From positions 75,571,497 to 75,635,496 of the forward strand of contig NC_134844.1 in the NCBI RefSeq assembly GCF_965363235.1: a stretch of 64,000 bases of DNA, read 5' to 3'. Positions 1 to 13,000 of the stretch are shown here, one piece after another (positions within the stretch are counted from its first letter, which is position 1; the number at the start of each line of letters is the position of its first letter). A model generated the notes under the pieces. The model had not been told where the DNA came from. It ran no database searches and saw only the letters and a list, made by a program, of their open reading frames with translations. Origin of the DNA: Mytilus galloprovincialis (taxonomy: Eukaryota > Mollusca > Bivalvia > Mytilida > Mytilidae). A program made the position numbers and the translations under genes.

Positions 1-242
1 TAGTGTTTTTTTTTTTATTGGTACTACATGGATAAAACTAGAGGATTCCGAATATCGGACAAAATGTCAAAATCAAGAGTAGCAGTTGGCAATCCTCGGA
101 GTCACCGCTACTCTCCTTCTATCTTTAGATGGAGGTACGAAATCGGCCGAGTTGTGACGAATGCAAGAGAAGCAAATACTCATACACATACTATGTACTC
201 ATGATACAAGAACAACACACACATTTTAAATACATTTCTCAC

Positions 243-1222
243 CTTTCAAGGAGTTCCATATTTTCATAAAACCTGAACGAGTCTTGACAGCTGGCCCCAA
301 ACCAAGACCTTCGCATAAGTTTTTCAAACTATACATTTTTGCTTTTCCAGATTCATATGTAACCTTAAATTATAAGAAAACATCATGTTTTTGTGAACGT
401 TGACAAACATTGAACATGAAGCCAACAGTCGTATTTCTGTATTGACGAAAACTAATATACATGTATTGATTGATAATGTGTTAAGTCTAAAATAAAAACA
501 AATGTGAATTGTATGACCGTTCCACAATAAAATGAACAGTTGTTACTTCACAAGAGTAAATGTAATAAAGAATATGCAGCTTATTGATGGATTAACATTA
601 ATAAAAGTAAACTTCATTCTGAAAACGAGAGTTGAGATATTTATGTAGAGAGATGTACAAGATCAATCAATGATTTTGTTTAAAACACTGACATGATGTC
701 AAGGAATTCAAAATCTAAATGTACTTGCCCTAACATTTGAAGATGTAATTCAACAATGTTCAATACAGAAGAAGAAAACAGTTTTACTATTTCAGTTTAT
801 ATTTTTAGAGTTTCCTATGTTTACAACTCCAAAACAATGTGTTAAGAAACAATAGTATACATGTAGTACACTAATTGTGTTAGTGACGTCCTTAATATAA
901 GTTAAATGCAACTTTTAATAGAAAGTTATCTACTCTATACTTAAAAGTATCTCTTTACTTTTATGTATTATTTTGATTTGAATATTTTTATTTGCTTTCA
1001 ATACAAGTTTGTTGAGCTTGTAGTTTTTTTTCCGATGGCTTTTCTTATCCGCAATTGACCAAATAAAATTGTAAATTACTAAAATGTTTATATAGTCACC
1101 TTGATAATTCCAAATTCTCTTGTTGTTCCAACATTGTCGATGTCCTCAAAATATCTACCATTTTCCTCTACACAAAGTCTTCCGTTTTCAATCATGATTT
1201 TCCATCTCTCTGAACCCGACAT
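243..1222 (-). CDS. Unrecognised minus-strand gene, first two coding exons (partial)
   Basis: The reverse strand has an ATG at 1222-1220 opening 41 codons (MSGSERWKIM... ending FGIIK) to 1100, followed by a GTGACT donor. The next exon runs 363-243: acceptor TTTAAG, then VTYESGKAKMYS... ending FMKIWNSLK, then donor GTGAGA. Exon 1 ends in phase 0 and exon 2 continues in frame, giving about 81 residues. The protein is hydrophilic, with charged residues mixed with aromatics and no signal peptide, so probably cytoplasmic or nuclear. I do not recognise the family. Exon 2 ends in phase 1, and no further exon was found in 1-242, so the gene should continue off the left edge. Its start lies 175 bp from a plus-strand candidate start, which suggests divergent transcription. 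The exon model is inferred from frame and splice sites only. Confidence 0.55.
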
Positions 1223-1397
1223 TATTGCGTAATATGACCGTTTGATCTCGATTTAGAAAAAAAAATAGTGGACTGCTACAATGTCACACCACTGGTTATA
1301 TTTAATCGCATTGCGAAGCCACGCCTGCTAGACACGTGCGCATTTTTTACATGTATATTTTTAAACCATGTGTTTCTTACTTTCCAATTAGAACATA
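1223..1397. promoter_or_regulatory. Possible shared divergent promoter
   Basis: This 175-bp gap separates the minus-strand ATG at 1222 from the plus-strand ATG at 1398. Both have good downstream exons with donors. No TATA box stands out. Assignment as a bidirectional promoter is inference from spacing alone. Confidence 0.3.
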
Positions 1398-1508
1398 ATG
1401 GACTGCTGTATTTTTTTATCGGCTCTGTGTTTAAGCGTGTTGTTATCTGTTCAAACTTTGAATGGTGTCAAGACGAATATAAGAGAGAACTGCAACCCAG
1501 TTTCAGAG
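1398..1508 (+). CDS. Signal-peptide-like first exon, host gene unresolved
   Basis: ATG at 1398 opens 37 codons (MDCCIFLSALCLSVLLSVQ, then TLNGVKTNIRENCNPVSE) ending exactly at a GTAAGT donor at 1509, in phase 0. Residues 4-18 are strongly hydrophobic and look like a cleavable signal peptide. The next in-phase acceptor on this strand that I can support is at 4016-4017, the first firm exon of the DUF7869-type gene, which also starts in phase 0. Either this is that gene's first exon, which would give an integrase-like protein an odd secretory N terminus, or it begins a separate small secreted gene whose later exons I could not find. A transcript read across 1509-4017 would decide. Confidence 0.4.
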
Positions 1509-1739
1509 GTAAGTCAATTTGAAATATTCATATCTTTAAAAAAAATTTTAAAAAAATGATTAATTCAAAAATATAGAGGTTCACATATATTATTATAATT
1601 AAAATGTTTTAAATATTCATGATCAAAGACTTCAAGATACATTTGGGTAGTTATTGGCGGTTTTTTTTAAAAAACCGAATGTATACTCTACAGAAAAAAG
1701 AGGGGTGTAAGGCGTTCGCTTATATATACTTGGTTCGGT

Positions 1740-1995
1740 CACATTCTAAAATTGCCTGTCCCTATTCGTGAACCTGTAATTCAGTGGTAACGTTGTCGTT
1801 TGTTGCTGTTTTACATATTATTTTGTTCGATCCTTATTTTGTACATAAATTACGCCGTTAGTGTTCTCGTTTGAATTTATTAACATTTGTCTTGTTGAAG
1901 GCCGTATGGTGACATATAGTGGTTAATGTCTGTGTAATTTGGTCTCTTGCGGAGAAATGCCTTTTTTTGTAATTATACCGCATCTTCTTTTATTA
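1740..1995 (+). repeat. Interspersed mussel-type repeat R1
   Basis: The stretch has the order recalled for a high-copy mussel repeat: CCTGTAATTCAGTGGT, CGTTTGT, TACATAAAT, GCCGTTAG, TTCTCGTTTGAAT, TTGAAGGCCGTATGGTGAC, GGTCTCTTGCGGA, then ACCGCATCTTCTTTT. Other copies lie at 4915-4980 (minus fragment), 21130-21385 (minus), 27470-27880, 28370-28480, 29255-29365, 43200-43615 and 53640-53830. It has no coding capacity. Confidence 0.65.
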
Positions 1996-1999
1996 TAAT

Positions 2000-4010
2000 T
2001 TATTGTTGTGATTATATCTTTCACTCCTTTTTAATGAATTTAACATATTCAATGCAGACAGATCATACAGTATATATCACTTTTCTTTGGGTATGCTTTA
2101 ATATTTAGATAAGGGAAAATTAGTGGACCTTATTAACCTAATAAATCAAATAAAGGTTAATCTGGTATTCTTGAGGATAAACATCGATTTGCTAGTTACA
2201 CGTGGGTAGCAAGGCTAAAATGTTTCCTTTGTTTTTTTATATATACAAAAAAAAATTCATGGGAACTGCACATGTTTGTACCTTCCTATCCTATTTTCGA
2301 CGTTCCATATACAATTTCCTACGTCCTGTGACGGTGAAATTTCCTAGCACTGTATATTTTAAAATACGCTGAGCTTGTTTTCAGTCACAGGACTGATCAA
2401 TATCAAATGATAAATTTCAAAAGTATGGGGTCAGGAGCGGACATCTAATAAAAAACCACTTAGACAAGTTTATCAAGTTACGAATTTTCACAAAACAGAC
2501 TTTAATATAATCCTGTTAATAGTAACGTATTAATCCTCCTAAATGTTATAATTGGAGAGCTAATCGCATTACATGTAAGTGTTTTCTTGCTTTGAGGATG
2601 TGATCGCGGGTGAGATTTTTCGTTATAGATCGGAATACTTAGTATACATACATTACTTTTACGGCAATTTTCACCACGGGGCGCAGCTTCTGTAACATTT
2701 TATCTGGACATTGCATAACTTAAAAGCTACGATCCACACATTCAGTGGGATTACGTCTTAAGCAGTGGTGATTGTTTCTTTGCTATTTGTTTTAGCTATA
2801 CTGTAACAACTGTTTAATAAGCCTATATAATATTGTATGAATAAAGCAAGACGACAACTCTAAATAAATAAAAAAAAAAAAATAGGTAATTTATTCAGAC
2901 CTACAGTTACTTTTTTTTCTATATTCCAGCACATGCGATAAGATTTTTTTTAATGCGCTCGTATTGCTAACCCCCATTTCCGTATTTTCCATGTAGTGTT
3001 TTAAATTAGTTGGTAGTTGTTTGTTTTTTCCGTTGTTTGTTTTTTAATTTCTTTTTTGCTATGGTATACAGTCGGTACTTATTTCCAACTTATGACCTAT
3101 CGTCATCTGAATAATGGATATTATTATATAAAGTGATTTCACTCTCCGTATGTACATGTGTAAATAGTATTTTATTTCATATTGTTTAGTGTATTATATC
3201 TAAGCATGTTATAGTCTCTGATAATGGCTCTCAATTTATTTAGTGTTAGTTCAAGTTACAATGTATTTATTTACATGTACTTGTTGAGGGATGAGACTTA
3301 AATAAGACATTCAATTGAATTGTGTATGTTAAATTAAGAAGAAAACGTCACAATTAACTTTTCAACCAATCATTTGCCGAGAACAGATTTTTCAATAGTG
3401 AGGAGAATTTTTTTTTCTCACACCGGTCAGGAAATGTGAAAATAGCACCAAAATTAGAGAACGACCATTAAACTTCAAAGGGGAGGGGATTATGATTTGT
3501 TTTCCGAAAAAATATATGCTGATCCCAAATTTGATTGATTTTTTTTGTGTGAGGCCGTTGACAACAAAAATTAATTTAAATCCATCTGATTTCCCTCATA
3601 GCTTATATTCATTATTGAATTTTGAAGAAGATAAATTTTGATTGATACATTGTAGCGCAGAGGACCCCCCCCTTTTTTTTTGCCCTACACTCACTTACGT
3701 AAAGTAAAACGTAAAGAATTCAAAACTATCAATAGTAAAACAGTCATGCAATACAGTTTCAAAACGTTTACACTATATGTATGCAGTATATATATATTAA
3801 TTTTATCACTTAGTCTTTTCAATATTCATACGTTACAAGGCTTCATCAGCTTTCTGATTTTAACCGTATGAATATATATACGAGTAAAAAGAGATCGTGG
3901 GTATACATGAAAACAGAAACACAACACAAACTGCCGGAGTTCAGCGAATAAAATACGGCTACAAATATCCATTGTCACTTTTAGTTTATGCTCATAATAA
4001 TCGATTGTTT
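2000..4010. other. Non-coding stretch, no gene recognised
   Basis: AT-rich DNA with poly-T and poly-A runs and short decayed repeats. A segment near 3460-3680 with AACTTCAAAGGGGAGG and a run of C then T resembles a dispersed mussel repeat. Either intron 1 of the downstream gene or intergenic. No open frame with splice sites was found on either strand. Confidence 0.4.
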
Positions 4011-4017
4011 ATTTCAG

Positions 4018-7000
4018 AGACGAATATTGACATTCTCCATTCAGGAACCGCAAATTATCCTACCTGTTGATTCAATTTTGAACGATGTGACTGTTTTCGC
4101 TGATGCATCGAGCGCTACTGATGAATATACATTTGTAAATTCAAGTAATCTTGGTGGTTCTCATTTTTTAGAATCAGCGGAAAACTCAGTAGTGTGTTTA
4201 AATTATACCGAAAAACACGGGGTAAATTTAGGAGATTCATTGTCGGAGCTACATAATTTAGGGGATTCGTATAATCTTGGAGATTCTGATTTACATAATC
4301 TTGGACAGTCTGATTCATATTGTTTTGGAGACTTAAGCAACACTGCTGAATCCAGCCTGTCGTTGATTCTAGAAACAAAAACATTAGAGTCATTTGAAGA
4401 GTATGCAGTAAATTATGACACAACATTAAAATCGCCAAACAAAGCTTTAATGACCAGTACACCAAGAAAAATACCAGTGATTAGTGGGGTGGCAGACATA
4501 TCAGATGATAATTATGACTTTGGACTGTTTGATTATTCCGTAAATAGAACTTTAATCGAGTTAGAACCAACGTTCGGAATTTCCAGCAGTGAACATGAAA
4601 GTTCTTGTTATATGGGTTCAGAAATTAGCACAAAACTGAGATGTAATATTTGCCCTTCGTCGCCTTATGAATTCAACGAAGATGATACGGAAACACTTCA
4701 TCTAGCATCAACCGAAATACTGTCACTATCTTCTGGTTTTGAAGGAACTTCATATCTTGCTAGTTCTCGCTCAGAAAGCAGTATAAATGAAAATGTTTCA
4801 GTGTATTCAGATGCATCAATTGGTATGGCAGAAATGTATCATGATGTTAGAGCTACATTTCCCCAAGAAGAAACAAAACCTTTGCTTGAATCGCAATCAC
4901 GTAAGTGTTTTTTGTTTGTTTGTTATCATAATAGATATAGAAAGATGTGGTATGAGTGCCAATGAGACAACTCTCTATCCATAAGTTAGAAAGTAATATA
5001 GAATGACATTCAAAACAGTGTGGCTGTGGCCATTGATTGACACATTAAATTCATCCATTGACTGGGACAATTTACGTGAACGTTTGTCTGTAACGACCAC
5101 TGTTCATGACGTACCTACGATAGACATTTAAACTGTGGGGTCACCAAAGGTTTCTTAACGCCTTTACTTATAAAATAATTCGAAAAATTAATCAGGAATA
5201 ACCTTTATGTTTTGATTCATATAATTGGTATAAATCAAAACATCGTAATATTTCTGATTAATTTTTCGAATTACTTTATTAAGGTGTTGAGAACCTTTGG
5301 TGAAGAACCTTTGGTGACCCAATAGTTTAAGTGTCTTTAAAAAGTACATAGTGAGCAGTGGTTGTTACATACAAACGTTCACCTAAATTGTCCCAGCCAA
5401 TGGATGAATTTAATGTGTCAATCAATAGCCACAGCCACACTGTTTTGAATTTCATTCTAAAGAGAAATATGACTTGCCTTTGCTCGACAAACGATAATAC
5501 ACTTGTTTCAGTACATTAAATGGTTGTGAATTTCCTTAATAAAATTTGGTGTTTACTAGAATAATTAGAAAGGTTTCAACTACCTTAGGCAAAGTTGGCG
5601 TTTGAAGGATTTGAAGGATTTTGGCTATTATTTTTAAGTGATTTTTTTTTATTAAATAGCTATTCAACTGTATCGTTTTTATGCATCGAAGCTTTGTGAG
5701 TTCTTGGTGGAGGTTAATCTAGAAAAAAGCATCGGACGCATTTAATTTATTGCGTATTGTTTTCGTGTTTTAAAAGAAGAGCAATGATTTGTACTATCCT
5801 ATTAAAATCTGTCATGATTTGAGAATAATGTTTCAATGAGTGCTCATTATGGCTAACGTTAATTGATGGTCTTAAAGGTTCATAAGATATTTTGTGAAGG
5901 TCAATTGTTCTTTATCAGTATTCATATGTTACATGTTGTTCGTTAATCTTTTCTTTAGTCAGTTGATTAAATCACATGTGGTTGAAACACTTACGGTTAA
6001 TTGCATGTTCAAATACATAAGATTGATTGATTACGTTTGATGATCCAATTATTGTATAGCTTTAAGTAAAGCGGGAAAAATAACAAAGAGAGCTTAAAAT
6101 AGATAAAAACAAATAAATAAATAAAATTAGTGTTTTAGTTTATTAACAAAACTATCATATCACATTTTTGTAGATCCAGAGAGAAGTCGTCTCCTTGCTC
6201 GTCATACAAAAGTAGCAAGTATTCAGAAGGATTTAAAGTCATGTAGGCGCTGTTGTAGTAAAGTTTGTACGAAGAAATTCTCTCTTGTGGAGGTTAAAAA
6301 CATGCGATTGGAATTCTGGTCAAAGACAATAAATGGTCGCAACCAGTGGTTATTAAAAAAGTTCTCTGAAACTAATATGGAGTATACACCATACTTCCGT
6401 ATACAGAACGGACATGTAGTTTGTCCAAAGGCATTGATGAGAATGCTTGGAATTCACAAAAATTTCTATTACTCTAATAGAAAAAAGTTCATAGGAGGAG
6501 CACGTTTTTCTGTATCGGAGAGACACTACTGTGCCAGCATAAAATCACTCCAAGCTATAAACTGGCTGGAAGAATACGCTACATATTACGTTGACAGGAT
6601 GCCCGACTGTAATACACTCTTACTACCTTATCGGACACGACAGTGCATGATTTATATAAGATATAAAGAAGATATGAAGGAAAGATCAGAAGAATTTTTA
6701 ATGCCATCAGCCTTCTACGGAATGTGGAAAAAATATTTACCCAATCTTAAAGCCAAAAAGGTATAAATTAAAACAAACAAGTTAGGCACAAATCTTTAAT
6801 CAAGTTAAAACTTATATTAAAAAAATAAGGTCTGAAACGTGTACGTTCCTTTGCGTGAAAAAAATGGTACCAATAATTGTTATTCCATTATATGGGGTAC
6901 ATTACGAAACAAAGGTGATGCTGTAAACCAGGACATATTTTGGACAGTTTAATATTAACCTATTTCACTATAATTGTATATGCAGAGGCGGATTTAGGCG

Positions 7001-10000
7001 GCCCCCTTTTCTTGGAAAATTTGGTTGATTATATAGGGAATCATTGAAGCATGACCAGAGCTGGCCCCCTCTTAGGCAGTCAGTCGACCCCCACTTATGA
7101 AATTTCTGGATCCGCCACTGACTTGATTATTCGCAAAACGTTAACTGTGGATTTAACTTATAAATTCAGACTTCTTACGTACGTACGTATGTAGATGTGA
7201 AAGTGCAACTAAAATAGTTACAAATTAGTCATTGGTATGTAGCGCAAACATTTGCCAGTATATGCTATGTGTATTGTAATTGTATTTACACTTTCAGACC
7301 AATTCCTTTTCGAAATGCACAGTATGTACAAGTTTGGAAAGACAGATAGAGACCACGCATGATCCAGTGATGAGAGAAAAATTGCGAGCTGAACGAAGAG
7401 AACACAATAGCAGACAGATGTATGTAAATATGCAATTAATAAATATGACATCAAAGTCAAGTTATAATATATACTACACATAGAAGAATATAAATTTACT
7501 ATAGCTACAGCCAATAATATTTATCGACCGTGTCCTGTTGTTTATGTTTATGTGTTACATTGACAATGTCTGTATATTAATGGTAAGCTGCAGGTCACGA
7601 TAAGAAGTTTTTTTTCGAGTGAGCGCAGCGAACGAATTCAAAAAGCTCCATATCGTATCTAGCAGCTGATATTTAACAATATGAATAAAATTAAAATCTG
7701 ACAATCAATTTATCGGGTTGTATTTGTGGACTTTGCTTGCTACTAGAAGCAAGCTGAACAGCAAACTAATATTTTAACATGTTTAATTTCTATTTTTGCA
7801 GGTTAGAAAGAAAGTACTATTACACAAAGAAAAACGCTGCAAAGACATCCCCATCACAATATTTAAGCTTAATTATAGATGGAATGGATCAGTGTAAGTT
7901 ATGATCTACGGCTAAATATTTGGACTTTTTAGAGAAAAATGGGTCGACCGTAAGATTAATGGTCGGTCATTTTTGTAAAAGTCAGTTAAAATTGCGTCAG
8001 TTTTGTATAAGTCGATATACTATTGACTCAGTTTGCCAATTTCTCATTGCCTATGAGCATCTGATAACTTTAAAGGCATAACCAATTAGATCTGGAATGA
8101 ACAGAAAAAACATTGAAGTTAAAATCTTTTCTATTTTGTTCAAACTAATGAAACGAATTCGATAAGGAATTATTTTTTTCCGCTTTTTTTTTTGTATTCC
8201 AAATGTGAATTTAACTGTGATGTTATTCTATTAAATCAAATTTGGATGACTGAAATGACAATTTAAACAGTTTATCAGATTGCCTATTTTTTTCATAATT
8301 TTACCTATTTATAACATGAACTTTAAATTTTGTTTTCATTGTAGCAAAAACGAATCTTCCTCATTTTGTTGGTCGAATGGCAAAGGTAAGTTAGGTATTT
8401 TGTATAACAGAAAATTCCCTCTTCGGAAATGTACGAACATCATAGTTTTCTTCCGATTATAGAGTTTGATGTGGAACTTTGGAATTATTCAGACATTATT
8501 TTGTATCTTTTACCATGCAAACGTTTTCTTTTAAAGAGCACCAGAGGTTAAGCAACCAACAATAAATCAATCTATCCATTTAGAGCGATTTTTTATGTAC
8601 AATTAATTTATCATACTAAGCTTTTATCTCATTGCAAGTTTTAGACGGCAGTTTGAGAGGAATTATTCGCGAACAGGGGCGTAGCTAGAAAGAAACGATG
8701 TGGAAGCAACTACTGCCGAGCGGAGCGAGGCGAAAAAATTTTGGGACCCTATTCTGCAGATTATTTTTTTTTCGGTTTTCGGTCATAGGACGGTTAAAAG
8801 AAGAGCTATATGTAGATAAAAATTTATGAATGTAAAACTATTAATAAATCTTCTGAATATAGTAATACATAAACAACACATATTTGTGATACAGAATTTA
8901 CTAAAAATTGTCCAAAATCTGCTCTCCGGGTCTGGGCAGAAACAAACTTCTCTATTACTTTGTCAAGATTCACACTGAAATCCCGATGAATATGCAGTAA
9001 TGCTATGTATCTTTCGTTGTTCATTGTTGATCGTACATTTGTTTACATACGTAGTACCGTGACTGATAGATCTCAGGACCATCATGGCATGGTAGCACTC
9101 GCGAGATGTTATAAACCAGTGTTCGTGTTCGGCATCGAGCGACCTCCCAACTGAATTCGTCAAAATTACATGCTAGGTCAGTTTCGTATGTTTCAGACAA
9201 TATTGAGATTTGTTCGTTTGTGATATTTCCTACAACACGATGAAGCAGATACAGCACAAAGAAGCGATTTTCTGATAACTTGACGCGACTCCACTATCGA
9301 GTTGCCTTATCATATGGTCTATGAACGCAAAAAAAAAAAGAGACTTTCGAATACTGTTTTGGCGTGGTTGCAGGGTGATTGGCTCCGGTAGTCTGTCAAC
9401 CACATCGCAGCGGCATATTTTTAACGACATCGAAGGGATCTGACAATTCTAATGTCGATTGGTACATCTCATTCCAAACTGATGAACTGTTCACTGTAAA
9501 ATGTGCTCCAAAACTACATATCTTAGACTGAGTATTACAAATTCAAAAGTAAAAATCTTGTAAAAAATACAGGTAACCTTCCGATTTTGTCATAATCTCT
9601 TTTTAATTTTGAAACCAAATGTCGTTATTTAATGATATTTCATCAATTAAAAAGTGACAACATAGGTGTTTCCTTTAACATTCAATTTATAAATTTTTAT
9701 TTTGCGATTTCTTTTTTTGCATGCCGAATCAATGTGCACGCAACTTCGGAGCTACGATCTTTAAGTTTTCTGAATGAACAGCTTCATCAACACTTGTAAC
9801 TAGGTTGTCAAACTAATATCCGGGATAGATGGAAAAACACCAACAGTCTCCGATTCCGACTGACCAACTCATCTCTCTCTCTTCTGCTTTTTTTTATTTT
9901 TTTATTTTTTATTTTTTTTATTTGTGAAAACGACGTGGATGCACATGCTGCCGTGCCTCCGGGTAGCTACGCCCCTGGCGAATTTACGACCACGCCACAA

Positions 10001-13000
10001 CTGTAAATTAAATGACAGATCCATACAGTCATACGCGACATTGTACCTCCATTTTTTTAAATTAAAATTTATGTACCAAGCTACAAAAATGTAGGAATAT
10101 GGCAATTGGGTTTCGAATTAACTTGTTCCGTACACAGCGTTTGATTTTGTCAGTTTTTTACAGACTTCCTCTTTTTAGTATGCCTTGTAAATAATTTTTT
10201 ATTATATTTCTTTAGTATAGTAAAAAAAATTAATTTAAAACGAATCTATATCTGTATATATCTTTTACTTTGGTCCTTACATATATATGTAGTTGTCTTA
10301 TTGACACGTTTTATTGCAGGCTGTGAATAAAGTTGATCAACTAACGACACATGTCACCGGAGTTTTAGCTCATGGACAAAATAAATTTTTCACCTTTCTC
10401 GACTGGAACCAATATGCGCACGACTCTAACCTGACCATGAATATCCTTATGCTAATTCTTCACCAGATTTCAAAACTTATGGTAAGTAAAACACTTCACA
10501 ATTTAAACGTATGATCAGGCAATACATGTGTGACCTCGGGTGGGGTGAGGGTGGTGATGAGCACTCCCTATACTATATACAAAGTGATAGAGCGTGCCGC
10601 TTGAATTGGTCACATTTCCAGCTTGAAAATATATGAATATATTTGAAAACAATCGGAAATAAGGTCAAAAGAGTTCCAATTACTTGTTATATGACACGCC
10701 CTGTATTTTTTCACATCAAAAAGTCTCGCCGTAGGTAAACATGACATAAGGAATAGCTGATTCTCAGATTTGAACTCCTATGAACACATCACACAAAATC
10801 ATACCAATAAAAAGTTGCATTTATCCTAGGCATTATATGAAAAGTAATACATTTTTTTGAATCGAAAGTATTATGTAAAGAATGAGATAACAGAATCCAA
10901 GCGGCACACCATATCAATTAAGTATTGAATTGGTTTCGAGTTTTACTGTTATCCACATTTCTACATATCTTTTTAATTTGTTAAAAATAATTAATCTATA
11001 CACCCAAAACAAATAAGTTCGTCTGATTAGCCATATAATTTGAATGACAGAGTTTTGTGCTTTTTGAATGGTTAATTGTTATATATTTAACATAACAAGA
11101 ATGTGTCCAAAGTACACGAACGAACGAACGGACGGACGGACGGGCTTACGGATGCACAGACCAGAAAACACTATGCCCCTCTACTATTGTAGGTGGGGCA
11201 TAACAATTGCCATTTTAACTTGTTGCCTTTGAAATCGAGTTAATGTGCCCCCAAAATTTTTTATGTAAATCCGTAATTTTTCCATAAATTGAATTCTTTT
11301 TTATTATAGATGATTATCATTAATAATCTCGCTGCATTTTCATTGACGGTCTGAATTGTCTTCTTCGTAGACACTCGTTTAATCATTTAAAAAGTAGAAC
11401 ATCTCTTTGTCTGAATAGGCTGATCCGAGTTGACTTTGTAGATGGTTTGAGTTGATCTATGGACAATCCCAGTTATCCTGCACCGTTTCACATCCACGAA
11501 CTTATCTAACGAGCCCTTAAGGATCACACACATTCACAAACCCTTACGATTTGGTCATTTTGCGACAGTTTTGACAGTTTTAATGAATTGTTCGGGAGCC
11601 ATTTACGGATTATTACGAGTGATTATAAGAAGTTTATTATAAAACGATGTGTCTATAAGGTAAAACTGTGGTAAGATACTATACTGAAGTAATTTTATGA
11701 TTATTGTTCTTGTAGGGTAACAAGTTACCGCCTATTTTGTACTTGCAAGCAGATAATTGTTGGCGGGAAAATAAAAATCGATATGTATTGGGTTTTTGTG
11801 AACTCCTTGTTCACCAACGCATTTTCAATGAGGTAAGTTGCAATTTACAAATCATTGCGATTCTTGTTACTTTATTGAAAGGAACAGTTACCCGGTGGTT
11901 GTGTGGGTATATATATGAGCGTGTGCACCCTTAAAGGTGAAAATAGTTTTACTCAAAAAAAATATATATATTCCTCTTACCTCCGCTCGGCAAATTTGTT
12001 GAGGACTTCCTCTTCACTTCAAGAAATAAGTATTAGCTATTGCTAGATTTAAACGGTGTGGTTATTTCAAGATTTAAAACGGTTTGGTTTAAGGGTTAAA
12101 ACTGTGGGAAGTGTTAAACATAATGTATAGGCAGATCCAACCGGGGGAGGGGGTGGGTATTGGATAATTATAAGGTCCTGTGATCCCTCAAATCCTTGAA
12201 AATATAGTACATTAAAATTCATCAGCACTGAATTCTTATGTGTTATTATTACTCGAGAAATAAATACAATGATTTGCTTTATTCGAAATTGTATGGTCTT
12301 GAGGGGCGGCAAGACATTTTTCGGGGTGTTTATAAGCTCGGGATTTACGCTTTGGGGACCCGGGAATTCTCTTTCCGAAGTTTGGGATGTCGGGATTTTT
12401 TTTTAAATTCGGGACCTCGGGATTTCATGTTTTTAAGCCCGGGATTTTGGGATCAGAACCGTCTTCCCCCTTCTTTTTCACGAGGAGGGACTATAAATGT
12501 AGGACTGGACTTGAAAAACGTAGCCTCTTGTTATACTATATTAATGGTTTGTATATATTTCTTCTCTTACATATAATCTGTGACATCTTAATAAGGATTA
12601 ATTATCTTGTGTCAACAATAATTCCACAGATAAAGATGCTAACCACATGGGGTCATTCACATCAAGTAGATAAAAAGAACAGTGCACAGTATATACATAT
12701 ACATTGTATCTTACCAGACTATGAAAATATATGATCAATTGACACATTAATTATTGCCTATCCATATAATTACCTCTGAAATTGCACACATGTATGTATC
12801 ATTGATTATAGTTTATACATGCTAATGGTACGTCTGTCTGTAAAACATTCATTTACAAGACCCCCTTTTGGGGATTTTTTTGTGTGACTTTTGGTTGATC
12901 ATGTAAGTTATGATGCCTGTAATATAAGGTTTTAGCATGGAAGTAAAATACTTCTACGATTTTAGTTAGAAATGTTTTTCCCAGTGAAACTTATATAGAA

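Noticed and set aside
4115-4465. 116-residue minus-strand frame
   Set aside because: Antisense shadow of the first firm exon of the DUF7869-type gene, kept open by its repetitive Asn/Ser/Asp codons.
12238-12734. Two overlapping frames of about 115 residues
   Set aside because: They arise from GGGATTT-type repeats in an intron and lack splice sites.
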